Notes: generated by a model from the letters alone, not told the origin. Shown: positions 1-14,624, counted from the first letter of the stretch. The stretch: 64,000 nt of DNA from Yersinia canariae (GCF_009831415.1 NZ_CP043727.1:3596001-3660000); one strand, 5' to 3'. Numbers and translations are program-made.

Positions 1-117
1 GTTGTTTCACACTACCTTGATCTGGAGAATATTCAGCAATATCCAGTCAAAGTACGCAAACTGATCCGCCGCTTACGCAGAATCCGTATTGACCGGCTCA
101 TCAGCCGTATTCTGTAA
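1..117 (+). CDS. pssA: CDP-diacylglycerol--serine O-phosphatidyltransferase, C-terminal end (partial)
   Basis: Only the last 38 codons are in the window, open from base 1 and stopping at TAA 115-117. The tail is strongly basic and ends RRLRRIRIDRLISRIL, which I recognise as the C-terminus of enterobacterial phosphatidylserine synthase PssA. The enzyme condenses CDP-diacylglycerol with serine at the inner membrane, the committed step to phosphatidylethanolamine. The next gene, yfiM, is also its downstream neighbour in E. coli, which supports the call. An intrinsic terminator follows 14 bases after the stop. Confidence 0.8.
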   Translation, partial: VVSHYLDLENIQQYPVKVRKLIRRLRRIRIDRLISRIL

Positions 118-130
118 ATCTAAAGCATAA

Positions 131-156
131 AAACCCGGTCCCATACCGGGTTTTTT
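131..156 (+). terminator. Intrinsic terminator after pssA
   Basis: The inverted repeat AAACCCGGT / ACCGGGTTT with a 5-base loop is followed by a run of six T. It lies between the pssA stop and the yfiM ribosome binding site, so yfiM probably has its own transcript or is read only by run-through. Confidence 0.8.
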
Positions 157-180
157 ATCACTGGCCGGAGGAGAGACTGT

Positions 181-522
181 ATGTGGTGCTCACCTTATCT
201 TCGCCCTTTCATTATTGCCCCGATACTTTTCGCCAGTTCTGCATGTACCCATATGGCCAATGACAGTTGGACGGGGAAGGACAAAGCACAACATTTCTTT
301 GCCTCTGCTGCATTAGCGGCTGCGGGCACAGCTTATGGTGAACATCAAAATTGGTCAGATGCCAGAAGCCGCAATTTTGGTTTGCTGTTTTCGATAGGCA
401 TTGGTGCAGGTAAGGAACTGTATGACAGCCGCCAAGGTGGTACTGGCTGGAGTTGGAAAGACTTTGCCTGGGATGTTGCTGGCGCAGTCACCGGCTATAG
501 TCTCTACCAGGCAGTCAACTGA
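181..522 (+). CDS. yfiM: YfiM family lipoprotein
   Basis: A 113-residue protein of unknown biochemical role. The N-terminus has a hydrophobic stretch ending SSAC with the lipid-attachment Cys at residue 22, so it is probably an outer-membrane lipoprotein, although the lipobox is not ideal. The mature part contains the family blocks [15 protein letters not shown] and [21 protein letters not shown] 8 bases upstream fits the ATG at 181. It follows pssA as in E. coli and is convergent with the rRNA operon. No catalytic function can be read from the sequence. Confidence 0.85.
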   Translation: MWCSPYLRPFIIAPILFASSACTHMANDSWTGKDKAQHFFASAALAAAGTAYGEHQNWSDARSRNFGLLFSIGIGAGKELYDSRQGGTGWSWKDFAWDVAGAVTGYSLYQAVN

Positions 523-625
523 GACAAAAATGGCCAAACAGGACAGTTAGCTTGAGGATGTATTTATATCCGAATATCGGTGTATTCGATTCGTCATCCA
601 TTCAATCACACCTAAAATGTACACA

Positions 626-658
626 TAAAAAAAGCCCTCTGCACAGCAGAAGGCTTTT
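626..658 (-). terminator. Distal terminator of the rRNA operon
   Basis: On the minus strand, AAAGCC-TTCTGC pairs with GCAGAGGGCTTT (one mismatch) around a short loop and is followed by a run of T. It is the second hairpin after the 5S gene and backs up the proximal terminator. Confidence 0.7.
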
Positions 659-675
659 CTATATCGCGCACATAG

Positions 676-703
676 CAAAAACCCCACGCTTTTGGCATGG
701 GGT
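676..703 (-). terminator. Proximal terminator of the rRNA operon
   Basis: On the minus strand, ACCCCATGC pairs with GCGTGGGGT (one wobble) around a 5-base loop, then TTTTTGC. It starts 15 bases after the mature 3' end of 5S rRNA, the usual place for the first rrn terminator. Confidence 0.75.
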
Positions 704-717
704 CTCGGCTTGATTTG

Positions 718-837
718 ATGCCTGGCAGTGTCCTACTCTCGCATGGGGAGACCCCACACTACCATCGGCGCTACGGCGTTTCACTTCTGAGTTCGGCATG
801 GGATCAGGTGGGACCACCGCGCTATGGCCGCCAGGCA
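718..837 (-). rRNA. rrf: 5S ribosomal RNA
   Basis: A 120-nt match to the enterobacterial 5S sequence. The minus strand starts TGCCTGGCGGCC and ends CTGCCAGGCAT, so the two ends pair to form helix I. It is last in the rRNA operon, and no tRNA gene lies between it and the terminators, unlike E. coli rrnH where aspU follows. Confidence 0.97.
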
Positions 838-946
838 AATTCTGTCTAAACTAACCCGCTATGCAATCCTACACACAGCCAGCCAGCCCAATCTCGGAAC
901 ATCGCTGAAAATCTCTCTCAAATCACCAAAACACCTTCGGTGTTGT

Positions 947-3855
<2,909 letters not shown>

Positions 3856-3994
3856 TCACAACCCGAAGGTGTCTTTACAGACATCGTCGTATTGCGATCA
3901 TTTGAGAGACTCTAATACAGGTTAATCCTTATCTCAGTAAATCTACGGAGAGATAAGTTTCAGCTGTATTGTTTCAATTTTCAGCTTGTTCCAG

Positions 3995-4008
3995 ATTGTT
4001 AAAGAGCA
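3995..4008 (-). promoter_or_regulatory. boxA antitermination site in the 16S-23S spacer
   Basis: The minus strand reads TGCTCTTTAACAAT, the consensus boxA bound by NusB and S10. It lies between tRNA-Ala and 23S, the standard second boxA of rRNA operons. Confidence 0.85.
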
Positions 4009-4066
4009 ATATTTCACAACACACTGAGTCTTACGACCGCAGTACGTTTTGAAATAATTTTTTATA

Positions 4067-4142
4067 TGGTGGAGCTAAGCGGGATCGAACCGCTGACCTC
4101 CTGCGTGCAAGGCAGGCGCTCTCCCAGCTGAGCTATAGCCCC
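4067..4142 (-). tRNA. tRNA-Ala (anticodon UGC)
   Basis: A 76-nt gene with encoded CCA. The minus strand starts GGGGCTATAGCTCAGCTGGG and ends TAGCTCCACCA, with anticodon TGC in the CTTGCAC loop. It sits in the 16S-23S spacer with tRNA-Ile, as in E. coli rrnA, rrnD and rrnH. Confidence 0.97.
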
Positions 4143-4252
4143 ATATAAAAAGCAAATCACCTTATTGCTGCAACTCATTTTCAGACAAGGCACAGATACG
4201 CGACGTTTATTGTTATAAACGAGTGTGACTGTAACGCAGTATGGGGATGAGT

Positions 4253-4329
<77 letters not shown>

Positions 4330-4431
4330 AACAAGGTACTAAAGCCCGACTAATTTCTCAGCCCGGCCTTATTTGCTCGTTACTTTCTATCAGACAATCT
4401 GTGTGGACACTGCGCAATGCGTATCGTTAGG

Positions 4432-5974
<1,543 letters not shown>

Positions 5975-6351
5975 AAGATTTGTTTGATTTGCTATGAGTT
6001 AACATAGCGATGCTCAAAGATTACTTTCTGCAAATATGCATTCGAACCGAAGTTCAAATGTGTACTGCTTTGGTCACTCTTCAAGACTTTGATATTGCTT
6101 CTGCCTGCCGAAACAGGCTTCGATATCGTCTTGCGAGTGCCCACACAGATTGTCTGATAAATTGTTAAAGAGCAGTGCGTTATCAACCGGTGGTTGGTAA
6201 CGCGAGGTGCGTATATTACGCTTTCCTCATTCAGAGTCAACTACTAATTTCGTTGATTTTCTCTGTTCTCTCTGCCGGCCACTCAACTACTTGGTTCGTT
6301 GTGTGCCGTCTCGATGGATGCGCATTATAGGGAGCCGCTTCAGAATGGCAA
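5975..6351 (-). promoter_or_regulatory. rRNA operon leader with P1 and P2 promoters and boxA
   Basis: On the minus strand P1 has -35 TTGCCA (6346-6351) and -10 TATAAT (6324-6329), 16 bp apart, with an A/T-rich UP-like stretch upstream reaching gmhB. P2 has -35 TTGACT (6235-6240) and -10 TAATAT (6213-6218), 16 bp apart. boxA TGCTCTTTAACAAT is at 6161-6174, and the RNase III stem arm is at 6141-6156. Both promoters have GC-containing discriminators, as expected for growth-rate and ppGpp control. No protein gene lies in this stretch. Confidence 0.88.
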
Positions 6352-6400
6352 GGGTTTATATTAAAGTTTTTTCTGAATGCTGATAATTTGAACGCAACGA

Positions 6401-6970
6401 CTACTTATGATGACGCATTTTTATTGCTTTTGGCAGATCAGCCAGGCTATTTAGCACCCAATCAGCCGCGGCTTCCCCCTCAGCACTCACGGGCTTACCC
6501 GTGCGGACCAACACTTTGGTCCCGACATTTGCCGCTAACGCTGCCTGCATATCCTCAATTTTATCGCCAACCATATAAGAAGAAGCCATATCAATGTTCA
6601 ATTCACTTTGTGCTTGCAGTAACATGCCGGGCAATGGCTTACGGCATTCACATGTTTCGCGGAACTCCGCTACACTGCCATCGGGATGATGCGGGCAGAA
6701 ATAGAGACCATCTAAATCAACACCGCGGTCAGCCAAGGACCAATCCATCCACTCGGTAAGGCTCAAGAATTGCTCTTCGGTAAAGATACCGCGTGCAATG
6801 CCTGATTGGTTAGTGACTAAAACCAGAGCAAAACCCATTTCTTTCAATTCACGGCAAGCATCAATAACGCCGTCTATAAACTGAAAATTATCAATTTCGT
6901 GGACATAACCGTGGTCGACATTAATTGTACCATCACGATCTAAAAATATTGCGGGGACGGGCTGAGTCAC
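6401..6970 (-). CDS. gmhB: D-glycero-beta-D-manno-heptose-1,7-bisphosphate 7-phosphatase
   Basis: A 189-residue cytoplasmic HAD-superfamily phosphatase that removes the 7-phosphate of heptose bisphosphate in ADP-heptose synthesis for the LPS inner core. HAD motif I is FLDRDGT with Asp11 and Asp13, and the zinc-binding loop has Cys92, His94, Cys107 and Cys109. The start is GTG (6968-6970), with TTAGGAGC 5 bases upstream; no ATG lies nearby. It reads toward the rRNA operon, the same neighbour as in E. coli rrnH, and diverges from metN. Confidence 0.95.
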   Translation of the reverse strand: MTQPVPAIFLDRDGTINVDHGYVHEIDNFQFIDGVIDACRELKEMGFALVLVTNQSGIARGIFTEEQFLSLTEWMDWSLADRGVDLDGLYFCPHHPDGSVAEFRETCECRKPLPGMLLQAQSELNIDMASSYMVGDKIEDMQAALAANVGTKVLVRTGKPVSAEGEAAADWVLNSLADLPKAIKMRHHK

Positions 6971-7061
6971 TTATTTGCTCCTAAGGGCTGTAAACCCCAT
7001 TAGTATTGCATGTTTTATTGCCGATTGAGAATGGAAGAGAATCAGTGTTGCCAGTTGACTT

Positions 7062-7085
7062 GGCCGTCTAGACGCCTTAACATCC
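7062..7085 (+). promoter_or_regulatory. Putative MetJ operator (MET boxes) upstream of metN
   Basis: Consecutive 8-bp units GGCCGTCT, AGACGCCT and TAACATCC match the MET box consensus AGACGTCT at about 6, 7 and 4 of 8 positions, in the correct 8-bp phase. They lie about 70-95 bases before the metN start. The metNIQ transporter is a known MetJ/SAM regulon member, so repression by methionine is inferred. Confidence 0.65.
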
Positions 7086-7156
7086 AATCCATACTTTGGT
7101 TTTGCCAAGGTTTACTTTTTATCTAGCCACGGAAATGACGATAAAATAAGAATAAT

Positions 7157-8188
7157 ATGATTAAACTTTCTCACATCAGCAAAGTGTTCCAGCAGGGCTC
7201 AGGCACGATTACCGCGCTTTCGGACGTCAGTCTGCACGTCCCGGCTGGCCAAATTTATGGCGTTATTGGTGCCTCAGGCGCCGGTAAAAGTACGCTGATT
7301 CGATGCGCCAATATGTTAGAGCGCCCTACCAGCGGGCAAGTACTGGTGGATGGGCAAGATCTCACCACTTTATCTGAAAGCCAACTGACACGGGCACGTC
7401 GTCAGATTGGCATGATTTTCCAGCATTTCAATTTACTCTCTTCCCGCACAGTATATGGCAATATCGCACTGCCACTAGAGCTTGATAACACGCCACGTGC
7501 AGATATAAAGAAGAGAGTTACCGAGTTGCTGGATTTAGTCGGGCTTGCCGATAAACAAGATGCTTACCCAGCGAATCTGTCCGGCGGGCAGAAACAACGC
7601 GTGGCTATCGCCCGTGCTTTGGCCAGTAATCCTAAGGTTTTGTTGTGTGATGAGGCTACCAGCGCGCTGGATCCGGCGACAACCCGCTCAATTCTCGAAT
7701 TGCTCAAAGATATCAATCGCCGCTTAGGGCTCACTATTTTGCTTATCACACATGAAATGGATGTCGTGAAACGTATTTGTGATCAAGTCGCCGTAATTAG
7801 TGAAGGCAAACTGATTGAGAAAGACAGTGTCAGCGAAGTGTTTTCTCATCCGAAAACACCATTGGCTCAACAATTTATTCAATCAACTCTGCATTTGGAT
7901 ATTCCAGAAGATTACGCCCAGCGCATGACTCAAGAGCCAACCCAAGACCGGGTGCCACTGCTCAAACTGGAGTTCACTGGTCAGTCGGTTGACGCCCCGT
8001 TAATTTCACAGGCTGTACGTCGCTTTAATATTGATATCGGCATCCTGAGCTCGCAAATGGATTATGCCGGTGGCGTTAAATTTGGTGTCATGCTGGCTGA
8101 GCTGCATGGCGACAATCAGGATGGCCTCGCTGCCATCAAGTTCTTGCAAGATCATCATGTAAAAGTAGAGGTTCTGGGTTATGTCTGA
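7157..8188 (+). CDS. metN: Methionine ABC transporter ATP-binding protein
   Basis: A 343-residue ATPase of the D- and L-methionine importer at the inner face of the membrane. Walker [10 protein letters not shown] is at about 38-46, the ABC signature [10 protein letters not shown] at 141-150, and Walker [13 protein letters not shown] from 161. The last 80 or so residues form the NIL domain, which binds methionine and gives trans-inhibition in this family. Its stop overlaps the metI start by 8 bases, so the two are translationally coupled. It is the first gene of metNIQ and follows the putative MetJ operator. Confidence 0.96.
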   Translation: MIKLSHISKVFQQGSGTITALSDVSLHVPAGQIYGVIGASGAGKSTLIRCANMLERPTSGQVLVDGQDLTTLSESQLTRARRQIGMIFQHFNLLSSRTVYGNIALPLELDNTPRADIKKRVTELLDLVGLADKQDAYPANLSGGQKQRVAIARALASNPKVLLCDEATSALDPATTRSILELLKDINRRLGLTILLITHEMDVVKRICDQVAVISEGKLIEKDSVSEVFSHPKTPLAQQFIQSTLHLDIPEDYAQRMTQEPTQDRVPLLKLEFTGQSVDAPLISQAVRRFNIDIGILSSQMDYAGGVKFGVMLAELHGDNQDGLAAIKFLQDHHVKVEVLGYV

Positions 8189-8834
8189 GGCAATGATGTG
8201 GTTAATGGGCCGAGGCGTCTGGGAAACTCTAATGATGACGTTTGTCTCTGGCTTCTTCGGTTTTGTTTTGGGGCTGCCGGTTGGGGTTCTGTTGTATGTC
8301 ACCCGCCCAGGGCAAATTATTGCGAACAATAAGATTTACCGCACTCTGTCTGGGGTAGTAAATATCTTCCGTTCCATACCTTTTATTATCTTATTGGTAT
8401 GGATGATTCCATTCACTCGGATGATCGTGGGGACTTCCATTGGTTTACAAGCGGCAATCGTGCCGCTAACCGTCGGTGCGGCGCCGTTTATTGCCCGTAT
8501 GGTGGAAAATGCCCTGCTGGAAATTCCATCCGGTTTGGTTGAAGCAGCCCGCGCAATGGGCGCTACGCCAATGCAAATCATCAAAAAAGTGTTGTTGCCA
8601 GAAGCCCTACCCGGCTTGGTGAATGCAGCAACTATTACCCTGATTACCCTGGTGGGCTATTCTGCTATGGGGGGTGCAGTCGGTGCCGGTGGCTTAGGCC
8701 AAATCGGTTATCAGTATGGTTACATTGGTTATAACGCCACTGTAATGAATACGGTATTAGTATTATTAGTTATTTTGGTTTATCTGATTCAGTTCAGTGG
8801 CGATCGGATCGTAAAAGCCGTTACCCACAAATAG
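8181..8834 (+). CDS. metI: Methionine ABC transporter permease
   Basis: A 217-residue inner-membrane permease with about five hydrophobic helices. The EAA loop around residues 117-135 ([17 protein letters not shown]) is where MetN docks. It overlaps the end of metN and is followed 75 bases later by metQ, giving the complete MetNIQ importer. The length matches the family. Confidence 0.96.
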   Translation: MSEAMMWLMGRGVWETLMMTFVSGFFGFVLGLPVGVLLYVTRPGQIIANNKIYRTLSGVVNIFRSIPFIILLVWMIPFTRMIVGTSIGLQAAIVPLTVGAAPFIARMVENALLEIPSGLVEAARAMGATPMQIIKKVLLPEALPGLVNAATITLITLVGYSAMGGAVGAGGLGQIGYQYGYIGYNATVMNTVLVLLVILVYLIQFSGDRIVKAVTHK

Positions 8835-8909
8835 TCATTAACACATAAATTACCCAGCGACGGTCTCACACAGCGGCGCATCTTAACGAATGTCTATAGA
8901 GGAAAGGAT

Positions 8910-9725
8910 ATGTCTTTAAAATTCAAATCTATCGCGGCAGTCAGTGCATTGATTGGTACTCTGGCACTGGTGGGTTGCGGCCCTGCGGAAAAAGATCCAA
9001 ACCACATTAAGGTAGGCGTAATTGTCGGCGCTGAGCAACAAGTTGCTGAAGTTGCTCAGAAAGTTGCAAAAGACAAATACGGCCTGGATGTTGAGCTGGT
9101 CACGTTTAACGACTATGTATTACCAAACGAAGCACTGAGCAAAGGTGATATTGACCTGAATGCGTTCCAACATAAACCTTATTTGGATCAGCAAATTAAA
9201 GATCGCGGCTACAAACTGGTTTCTGTCGGTAACTCATTCGTTTACCCAATTGCTGGCTACTCTAAAAAAATCAAATCATTGGAAGAATTACAGCCGGGTT
9301 CTCAGGTAGCACTGCCCAATGACCCGACTAACCTAGGTCGTTCTCTGCTGCTGTTGCAAAAAGTAGGTTTGATTAAACTGAAAGACGGCGTTGGTCTGCT
9401 GCCAACAGTACTGGATGTTGTTGAGAATCCTAAAAATCTGAAATTGGTTGAACTGGAAGCTCCTCAACTGCCACGTTCTTTGGATGACCAACAAATTGCT
9501 TTGGCAATCATCAACACCACTTATGCTAGTCAAATCGGCCTGACTCCAGCGAAAGATGGCCTGTTTGTCGAAGACAAAGAGTCACCTTACGTCAATCTGA
9601 TTGTTGCCCGCGAAGATAACAAAGATGCGGAAAACGTGAAGAAATTCGTTCAAGCTTATCAATCTGACGAAGTTTACGATGCAGCAAACAAAGCGTTCAA
9701 CGGTGGCGCGGTCAAAGGCTGGTAA
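8910..9725 (+). CDS. metQ: Methionine-binding lipoprotein
   Basis: A 271-residue NlpA-family substrate-binding protein of the methionine importer. The signal peptide ends LVGC with lipid Cys23. Conserved blocks include KVGVIVGAEQQ near the mature N-terminus and NDPTNLGRSLLLLQK. AGGAAAGG precedes the ATG. It is the last gene of metNIQ and is closed by a terminator. The paralogue NlpA is less likely because of the adjacent metN and metI. Confidence 0.95.
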   Translation: MSLKFKSIAAVSALIGTLALVGCGPAEKDPNHIKVGVIVGAEQQVAEVAQKVAKDKYGLDVELVTFNDYVLPNEALSKGDIDLNAFQHKPYLDQQIKDRGYKLVSVGNSFVYPIAGYSKKIKSLEELQPGSQVALPNDPTNLGRSLLLLQKVGLIKLKDGVGLLPTVLDVVENPKNLKLVELEAPQLPRSLDDQQIALAIINTTYASQIGLTPAKDGLFVEDKESPYVNLIVAREDNKDAENVKKFVQAYQSDEVYDAANKAFNGGAVKGW

Positions 9726-9788
9726 TGGCCAATTGGCTATTTTGCTGAATACTACGTTTACTAAATTCAGTGTTTGCTAAATATATTG

Positions 9789-9817
9789 CAAGACGGGCTA
9801 TGGCCCGTCTTGTTATT
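9789..9817 (+). terminator. Intrinsic terminator after metQ
   Basis: CAAGACGGGC pairs with GCCCGTCTTG around a 4-base loop, followed by TTATTT. It closes the metNIQ transcript. Confidence 0.75.
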
Positions 9818-9872
9818 TGCATAATAGATTGCTTCAATAGCGCCTCCTAAATAAAAAGGCTGAGGAATTTCT

Positions 9873-10280
9873 ATGCGTGCGTTACCTCTGTGTCTGTTAG
9901 CTCTCTCGCTAACTGGATGTTCCGTGCTTCAATCAAAGCCATCCACCACAGAAAATCCGGTTAAGCAACCGACTCCGGTCATCAAACCCAGCCCTACGGT
10001 AGCCCCGCGGCCGGCGCCGGTAAAACTTTATAAAAGTGCAGAAGAGCTTGTAGGTAAGCCTTTTCGTGACTTAGGCGAAGTGTCTGGTGAATCTTGCCAA
10101 TCCACGGTTCAAGACTCCCCGCCGAGTATCGCCACCGCCCGTAAGAGAATGCAGGCTCGCGCATCTTATATGAAAGCCAATGCAGTCTTACTGCATCAAT
10201 GTGAAATACAAAGTGGCGTCCCCGGCTGTTACCAACAAGCCGTGTGTCAGGGTTCTGCACTGAATGTTTCATCAAAATGA
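9873..10280 (+). CDS. rcsF: Rcs phosphorelay outer-membrane lipoprotein RcsF
   Basis: A 135-residue sensor lipoprotein that signals envelope damage to IgaA and RcsC. The lipobox LTGC puts the acyl Cys at 16. A proline-rich disordered linker covers about 28-50, and the folded domain carries Cys75, Cys110, Cys119 and Cys125, the four cysteines that form two non-consecutive disulfides in the family. Its stop overlaps the trmO start as ATGA, so the two genes are coupled, as in E. coli. BamA, the partner through which RcsF reaches the surface, is also encoded in this window. Confidence 0.95.
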   Translation: MRALPLCLLALSLTGCSVLQSKPSTTENPVKQPTPVIKPSPTVAPRPAPVKLYKSAEELVGKPFRDLGEVSGESCQSTVQDSPPSIATARKRMQARASYMKANAVLLHQCEIQSGVPGCYQQAVCQGSALNVSSK

Positions 10281-10984
10281 GTGTATTTTCCTTTAATCAG
10301 ATCGGCGTCATCCGCTCGCCCTATAAAGAAAAGTTTGCAGTGCCGCGGCAACCCGGTCTGATTGAAGATGGCGGTGGTGAGTTACAGCTATTAGCTCCCT
10401 ATAATCAAGCAGAAGCTGTGCGAGGCCTGTCTGACTTCAGCCATTTGTGGGTGATGTTCGTTTTTCATCAAACCATGGATGGTGGCTGGCGTCCAACCGT
10501 CCGCCCTCCTCGCCTGGGCGGCAATGCCCGAATGGGAGTATTTGCCACCCGTTCCACATTTCGGCCCAACCCGATTGGCATGTCCCTAATAGAGTTGAAA
10601 GGGGTACGGATCCAAGGGGCAGAGGTTATTTTGGAGCTAGGCAGTTTGGATTTAGTTGATGGTACGCCCGTGATTGATATCAAACCCTATTTACCTTTCG
10701 CGGAGAGCCAACCCCATGCGCGGGCAGGTTTTGCTCAAACAGCACCTGATGCAAATATGCCAGTGAGCTTTTCCCACACTGCCGAACAACAGTTAGTACA
10801 GCAACAACAGCGTTACCCATATTTACGGCGTTTTATTTCTCAGATTTTAGCGCAAGACCCGCGCCCGGCCTATCGCAAAGGTGATAGTGAAAGCCGAGAA
10901 TATGCAGTTCTGCTACTGGAATTTAACGTGCGCTGGCGGGTTATTGAAGGCCAAACGGAAGTCTTATCACTTGACCCACGCTAA
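10277..10984 (+). CDS. trmO: tRNA (N6-threonylcarbamoyladenosine37-N6)-methyltransferase
   Basis: A 235-residue SAM-dependent methyltransferase that makes m6t6A37 in tRNA-Thr(GGU). The N-terminal beta-barrel domain begins with the family signature FNQIGVIRSPYKEKF and contains FATRSTFRPNPIGMS. The ATG at 10277 gives the family length and an ATGA overlap with rcsF; an in-frame ATG at 10244 would only add residues inside rcsF. Older names are yaeB and tsaA. Confidence 0.93.
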   Translation: MSVFSFNQIGVIRSPYKEKFAVPRQPGLIEDGGGELQLLAPYNQAEAVRGLSDFSHLWVMFVFHQTMDGGWRPTVRPPRLGGNARMGVFATRSTFRPNPIGMSLIELKGVRIQGAEVILELGSLDLVDGTPVIDIKPYLPFAESQPHARAGFAQTAPDANMPVSFSHTAEQQLVQQQQRYPYLRRFISQILAQDPRPAYRKGDSESREYAVLLLEFNVRWRVIEGQTEVLSLDPR

Positions 10985-11090
10985 ATTTCACCCTGCTCTC
11001 TTTTGACAACCCGTACTCGCTGTTAAACTAAACCACTTTTACTTTTTTGGCTGCCTCTATTTGTTGCAGTGCTAATGGAACCAAAACATC

Positions 11091-12809
11091 ATGCGTACTA
11101 GCCAATATTTGCTCTCCACTCTGAAGGAGACTCCTGCTGATGCTGAAGTAATCAGTCACCAACTGATGCTCCGTGCCGGGATGATCCGTAAACTGGCCTC
11201 AGGTCTTTATACCTGGTTGCCGACCGGGGTCCGTGTGTTGAAGAAAGTCGAAAACATCGTACGCGAAGAAATGAATAACGCCGGTGCAATCGAAGTTTCA
11301 ATGCCGGTCGTACAACCCGCTGATTTGTGGCAAGAAAGTGGTCGTTGGGAACAATATGGCCCTGAATTGTTACGTTTTGTTGATCGTGGCGAGCGTCCTT
11401 TTGTGCTCGGCCCAACCCATGAGGAAGTGATTACTGACCTGATTCGCGGTGAGATCAACTCTTACAAACAGCTGCCGCTGAACTTCTTCCAAATCCAAAC
11501 CAAATTCCGTGATGAAGTTCGGCCACGTTTTGGTGTAATGCGCGCCCGTGAATTCTTGATGAAAGATGCTTACTCTTTCCATACAACTCAGGAATCATTG
11601 CAGGAAACTTATGACGCGATGTATGCCGCTTACAGTAAGATTTTCGAGCGTATGGATCTGAATTTCCGTGCAGTGTTGGCAGATACCGGTTCAATCGGTG
11701 GCAGCGCATCTCACGAATTCCAAGTGCTGGCCGACAGTGGCGAAGACGATATCGTGTTCTCAACTGGCTCAGATTATGCCGCTAACATCGAGTTCGCTGA
11801 GGCGCTGACGCCATCTGAACCACGGGCGGTAGCAACTGAAGAACTGCGTATCATTGATACCCCGAATGCGAAAACCATCGCTGAATTAGTCGAACAGTTC
11901 AAACTGCCGATTGAGAAAACAGTGAAAACCTTAATGGTTCATGCTCACGAAGAGAGTGGCCATAAGTTAGTTGCTCTGCTGGTCCGTGGTGATCACGAAC
12001 TAAATGAGATTAAAGCGGAAAAATTACCACAAGTAGCCCAGCCGCTGACCTTCGCGACTGAAGAGGAAATTCGTGCAGTTATCGGCGCAGGCCCAGGTTC
12101 ATTAGGGCCGGTTAACCTGCCGCTGCCGGTTGTGATTGACCGCAGTGTGGCGGTGATGAGTGACTTCGGTGCTGGCGCTAACATCGACGGCAAACATTAC
12201 TTTGGTATTAATTGGGAACGTGATTTGCCACTGCCACAGGTTGCTGACCTGCGTAATGTTGTTGAAGGTGATATCAGCCCTGATGGTAAAGGCACGTTGC
12301 AAATCAAACGCGGTATTGAAGTTGGTCACATCTTCCAGCTAGGAACCAAATATTCAGAAGCGATGAAAGCGACTGTTCAAGGTGAAGATGGCCGCAATCA
12401 AGTGATGACCATGGGTTGCTACGGAATTGGGGTGTCTCGCGTAGTTGCAGCGGCGATTGAGCAGAATCATGATGACCGCGGTATTATTTGGCCAGATGCT
12501 ATTGCGCCATTCCAGGTCGCTATTTTGCCGATGAATATGCATAAATCTTTCCGAGTTAAAGAACTGGCGGAAGAGTTATATAACACCCTGCGCTCACATG
12601 GCATTGACGTTATTCTCGACGATCGTAAAGAACGCCCGGGCGTGATGTTTGCTGATATGGAGTTGATTGGCGTGCCACACAATATTGTTATTGGCGATCG
12701 CAATCTCGACAGCGAAGAAGTGGAATATAAAAATCGTCGTGTCGGTGAGAAGCAAATGATTAAAACCAGTGAAATCATTGATTTCTTGTTGGGTCAAATC
12801 AGACGTTAA
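11091..12809 (+). CDS. proS: Prolyl-tRNA synthetase
   Basis: A 572-residue class II aminoacyl-tRNA synthetase charging tRNA-Pro. Motif 2 is around [17 protein letters not shown]. The bacterial-type YbaK-like editing insertion lies about 225-400 and contains GPGSLGP. Class II motif 3 is near [10 protein letters not shown], and the anticodon-binding domain ends the protein. The length equals E. coli ProS. It is monocistronic with its own terminator. Confidence 0.97.
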   Translation: MRTSQYLLSTLKETPADAEVISHQLMLRAGMIRKLASGLYTWLPTGVRVLKKVENIVREEMNNAGAIEVSMPVVQPADLWQESGRWEQYGPELLRFVDRGERPFVLGPTHEEVITDLIRGEINSYKQLPLNFFQIQTKFRDEVRPRFGVMRAREFLMKDAYSFHTTQESLQETYDAMYAAYSKIFERMDLNFRAVLADTGSIGGSASHEFQVLADSGEDDIVFSTGSDYAANIEFAEALTPSEPRAVATEELRIIDTPNAKTIAELVEQFKLPIEKTVKTLMVHAHEESGHKLVALLVRGDHELNEIKAEKLPQVAQPLTFATEEEIRAVIGAGPGSLGPVNLPLPVVIDRSVAVMSDFGAGANIDGKHYFGINWERDLPLPQVADLRNVVEGDISPDGKGTLQIKRGIEVGHIFQLGTKYSEAMKATVQGEDGRNQVMTMGCYGIGVSRVVAAAIEQNHDDRGIIWPDAIAPFQVAILPMNMHKSFRVKELAEELYNTLRSHGIDVILDDRKERPGVMFADMELIGVPHNIVIGDRNLDSEEVEYKNRRVGEKQMIKTSEIIDFLLGQIRR

Positions 12810-12826
12810 TTAGCTATAAATATAAC

Positions 12827-12862
12827 GCCGCCAGAGTGTGAACAACAACTGGCGGCTTTTTT
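12827..12862 (+). terminator. Intrinsic terminator after proS
   Basis: GCCGCCAG pairs with CTGGCGGC around a 14-base loop, followed by six T. It lies in the convergent gap between proS and nlpE. Confidence 0.8.
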
Positions 12863-12882
12863 ATTACTGCAACCCACTGATT

Positions 12883-13590
12883 CTATTGGCTATCACAGCT
12901 TTTATTGGCATTAAACTGAATATCGCCTGCCGGGATCAGTGTCTTATCTGACTGCCCTTCTTCCATTGATGGTCGAATATCAAAATGACCATTGAGAGTC
13001 AGAAATACAGGTTCCCCAACATTTTTACGGGCTTTTAAATACCCCTTTTCCAATGAGATATTATTTTCTACTGGGAAAGTTTTGCCCGTAGCGCAGTCGG
13101 TAAATACCGCAGCATCCGCAAAGTATTTATACATACCACTTAGCGACATCGGCGTCTTAGGTAAAGGCTGATTGCTAGGTACCAACTGATAATTCAATTT
13201 AGATTCAATTGGCAAACCTTGTTGATCGAGCATAACCAGGTTTTTACCCACAGGCCGGAAATAACGTTTTTCCCCCTGCGCAGTCGTTAATACTAATTTG
13301 TCTGCCGTACGTGCCCACTGACCATATTCGGCAAAAGCTGGATCGCCATTTTTATTGTCAGCAGAATGATTTGCACCACGATAAATCTCTTTCAAGACAA
13401 ATGTTCCGTCACTGTCGAGAAACAATGAAGTATCCAAACCACTGCAATCTGCACAAGGCAAAAGGCCCTGATAACTTTGCTGCATTGGCTGTAAAACCTG
13501 CTCAACAGGTTGATGCCGGTTATTACAACCTAATAATGACAATGCACCTACTGCCAAAAACAGCGTTATTGTTAATTTACTCACAGTCAT
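12883..13590 (-). CDS. nlpE: Envelope stress lipoprotein NlpE (CutF)
   Basis: An outer-membrane lipoprotein that activates the Cpx response on surface contact or copper stress. From the ATG at 13590 the signal peptide ends LLGC with Cys22. The N-terminal domain has the CADC motif (Cys46 and Cys49), followed by the GLDTSLFL block. The C-terminal domain keeps one Cys in TDCATG and one in KSCDSQ at the end, the pair thought to monitor disulfide formation. GGGAG lies only 1 base from this ATG but 7 bases from a GTG at 13584, so the true start may be two codons later. Confidence 0.92.
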   Translation of the reverse strand: MTVSKLTITLFLAVGALSLLGCNNRHQPVEQVLQPMQQSYQGLLPCADCSGLDTSLFLDSDGTFVLKEIYRGANHSADNKNGDPAFAEYGQWARTADKLVLTTAQGEKRYFRPVGKNLVMLDQQGLPIESKLNYQLVPSNQPLPKTPMSLSGMYKYFADAAVFTDCATGKTFPVENNISLEKGYLKARKNVGEPVFLTLNGHFDIRPSMEEGQSDKTLIPAGDIQFNANKSCDSQ

Positions 13591-13659
13591 TCTCCCATAC
13601 TGTGGCCGATATATAAGGAATGAAACCGCAGAAGCCCCCAATATAGGCAGGCATCAGCA

Positions 13660-14076
13660 TCATTCCTGATGTATTTTACCGCGCAGCGCTTTTGTCGCCC
13701 CTTTGCGGACTTTACCTTCAACTCGCCTGATTTTTGAACCCTTAGTCGGCTTTGTCGCCCGGCGTGTTTTTTCTACCACCATAGCCTGGCGGATTAATGC
13801 CACCAACCGCGCTAATGCAGCCTCACGATTCATATCCTGACTACGGTATTCTTGCGCTTTGATAATGATGACCCCCTCGGCGGTCATCAGATGGCTATTT
13901 AACAATAATAACCTTTCTTTATAGTACTCTGGCAGGCTTGAGGCCTTAATGTCAAAGCGCAAATGAATAGCCGTTGAGGTTTTATTAACATGTTGCCCGC
14001 CCGCACCTTGAGCGCGGATAGCCGTCAATTCAATCTCACTGTCGGGTAGGCTGACATTATTGGATATAATCAACAC
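13660..14076 (-). CDS. arfB: Alternative ribosome-rescue factor ArfB (peptidyl-tRNA hydrolase)
   Basis: A protein of 138 residues that releases peptides from ribosomes stalled on non-stop mRNA. The release-factor GGQ motif is at residues 26-28 inside [19 protein letters not shown]. The C-terminal tail is rich in Lys and Arg and enters the empty mRNA channel in this family. I chose GTG at 14076 because homology with E. coli YaeJ begins there and the upstream yaeQ stop lies 2 bases before it; the open frame reaches 14100 but would add residues inside yaeQ. Confidence 0.92.
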   Translation of the reverse strand: MLIISNNVSLPDSEIELTAIRAQGAGGQHVNKTSTAIHLRFDIKASSLPEYYKERLLLLNSHLMTAEGVIIIKAQEYRSQDMNREAALARLVALIRQAMVVEKTRRATKPTKGSKIRRVEGKVRKGATKALRGKIHQE

Positions 14077-14078
14077 GC

Positions 14079-14624
14079 TTATTGCCCATCGCCTTGCCAT
14101 TCATCAAAACTAATTTCCAGACTATTCTTATCATCTGATAACCAAATAGTTCCCTCTTGCAGCGTGGCTTGCAATGACATATTGCGCTGAGACAACGCTG
14201 CTAACTTTGCCATCTGTTCATCATCAAGGAAGAGCACCCGAAGATTACGGTGCCCGGACAACTTGTCCTGAACCTGCGGCCACCATACTTTAGCGGCCCT
14301 TTCGCTATAAGCATAGAGCACAACTTGCTGTGATTGGTTACACGCCTTGCGCAACCTTTTTTCCTCGGGGAGCCCGAGTTCGACCCACAATTCGATACCA
14401 TTATGATCATTGTGACGCCAAATTTCTGGCTCATCATCAGCGCTTAAGCCCTTGGTAAACAACAAGCGCTCATCAGCATGACAAATCCATGCCAGTAAAC
14501 GCAGCATCATGCGCTGGTCAGTTTCGGATGGGTGTTGCGCGATGGTCAAGTTAACATCCTGAAAAAAATTACGATCCATATCGGCAATGTTAACGGCGGC
14601 TTTATGGATGGTTGCTTTTAGTGC
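14079..14624 (-). CDS. yaeQ: YaeQ family protein
   Basis: A protein of 181 residues, the same length as E. coli YaeQ when started at ATG 14624 ([10 protein letters not shown]), which has AAGAGGT upstream. It carries the family blocks [16 protein letters not shown] and LDDEQMAKL and belongs to the PD-(D/E)XK-like fold. It is an antisuppressor of rfaH loss in multicopy in E. coli, but its molecular activity is unknown. It is followed immediately by arfB as in E. coli. Confidence 0.9.
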   Translation of the reverse strand, partial: ALKATIHKAAVNIADMDRNFFQDVNLTIAQHPSETDQRMMLRLLAWICHADERLLFTKGLSADDEPEIWRHNDHNGIELWVELGLPEEKRLRKACNQSQQVVLYAYSERAAKVWWPQVQDKLSGHRNLRVLFLDDEQMAKLAALSQRNMSLQATLQEGTIWLSDDKNSLEISFDEWQGDGQ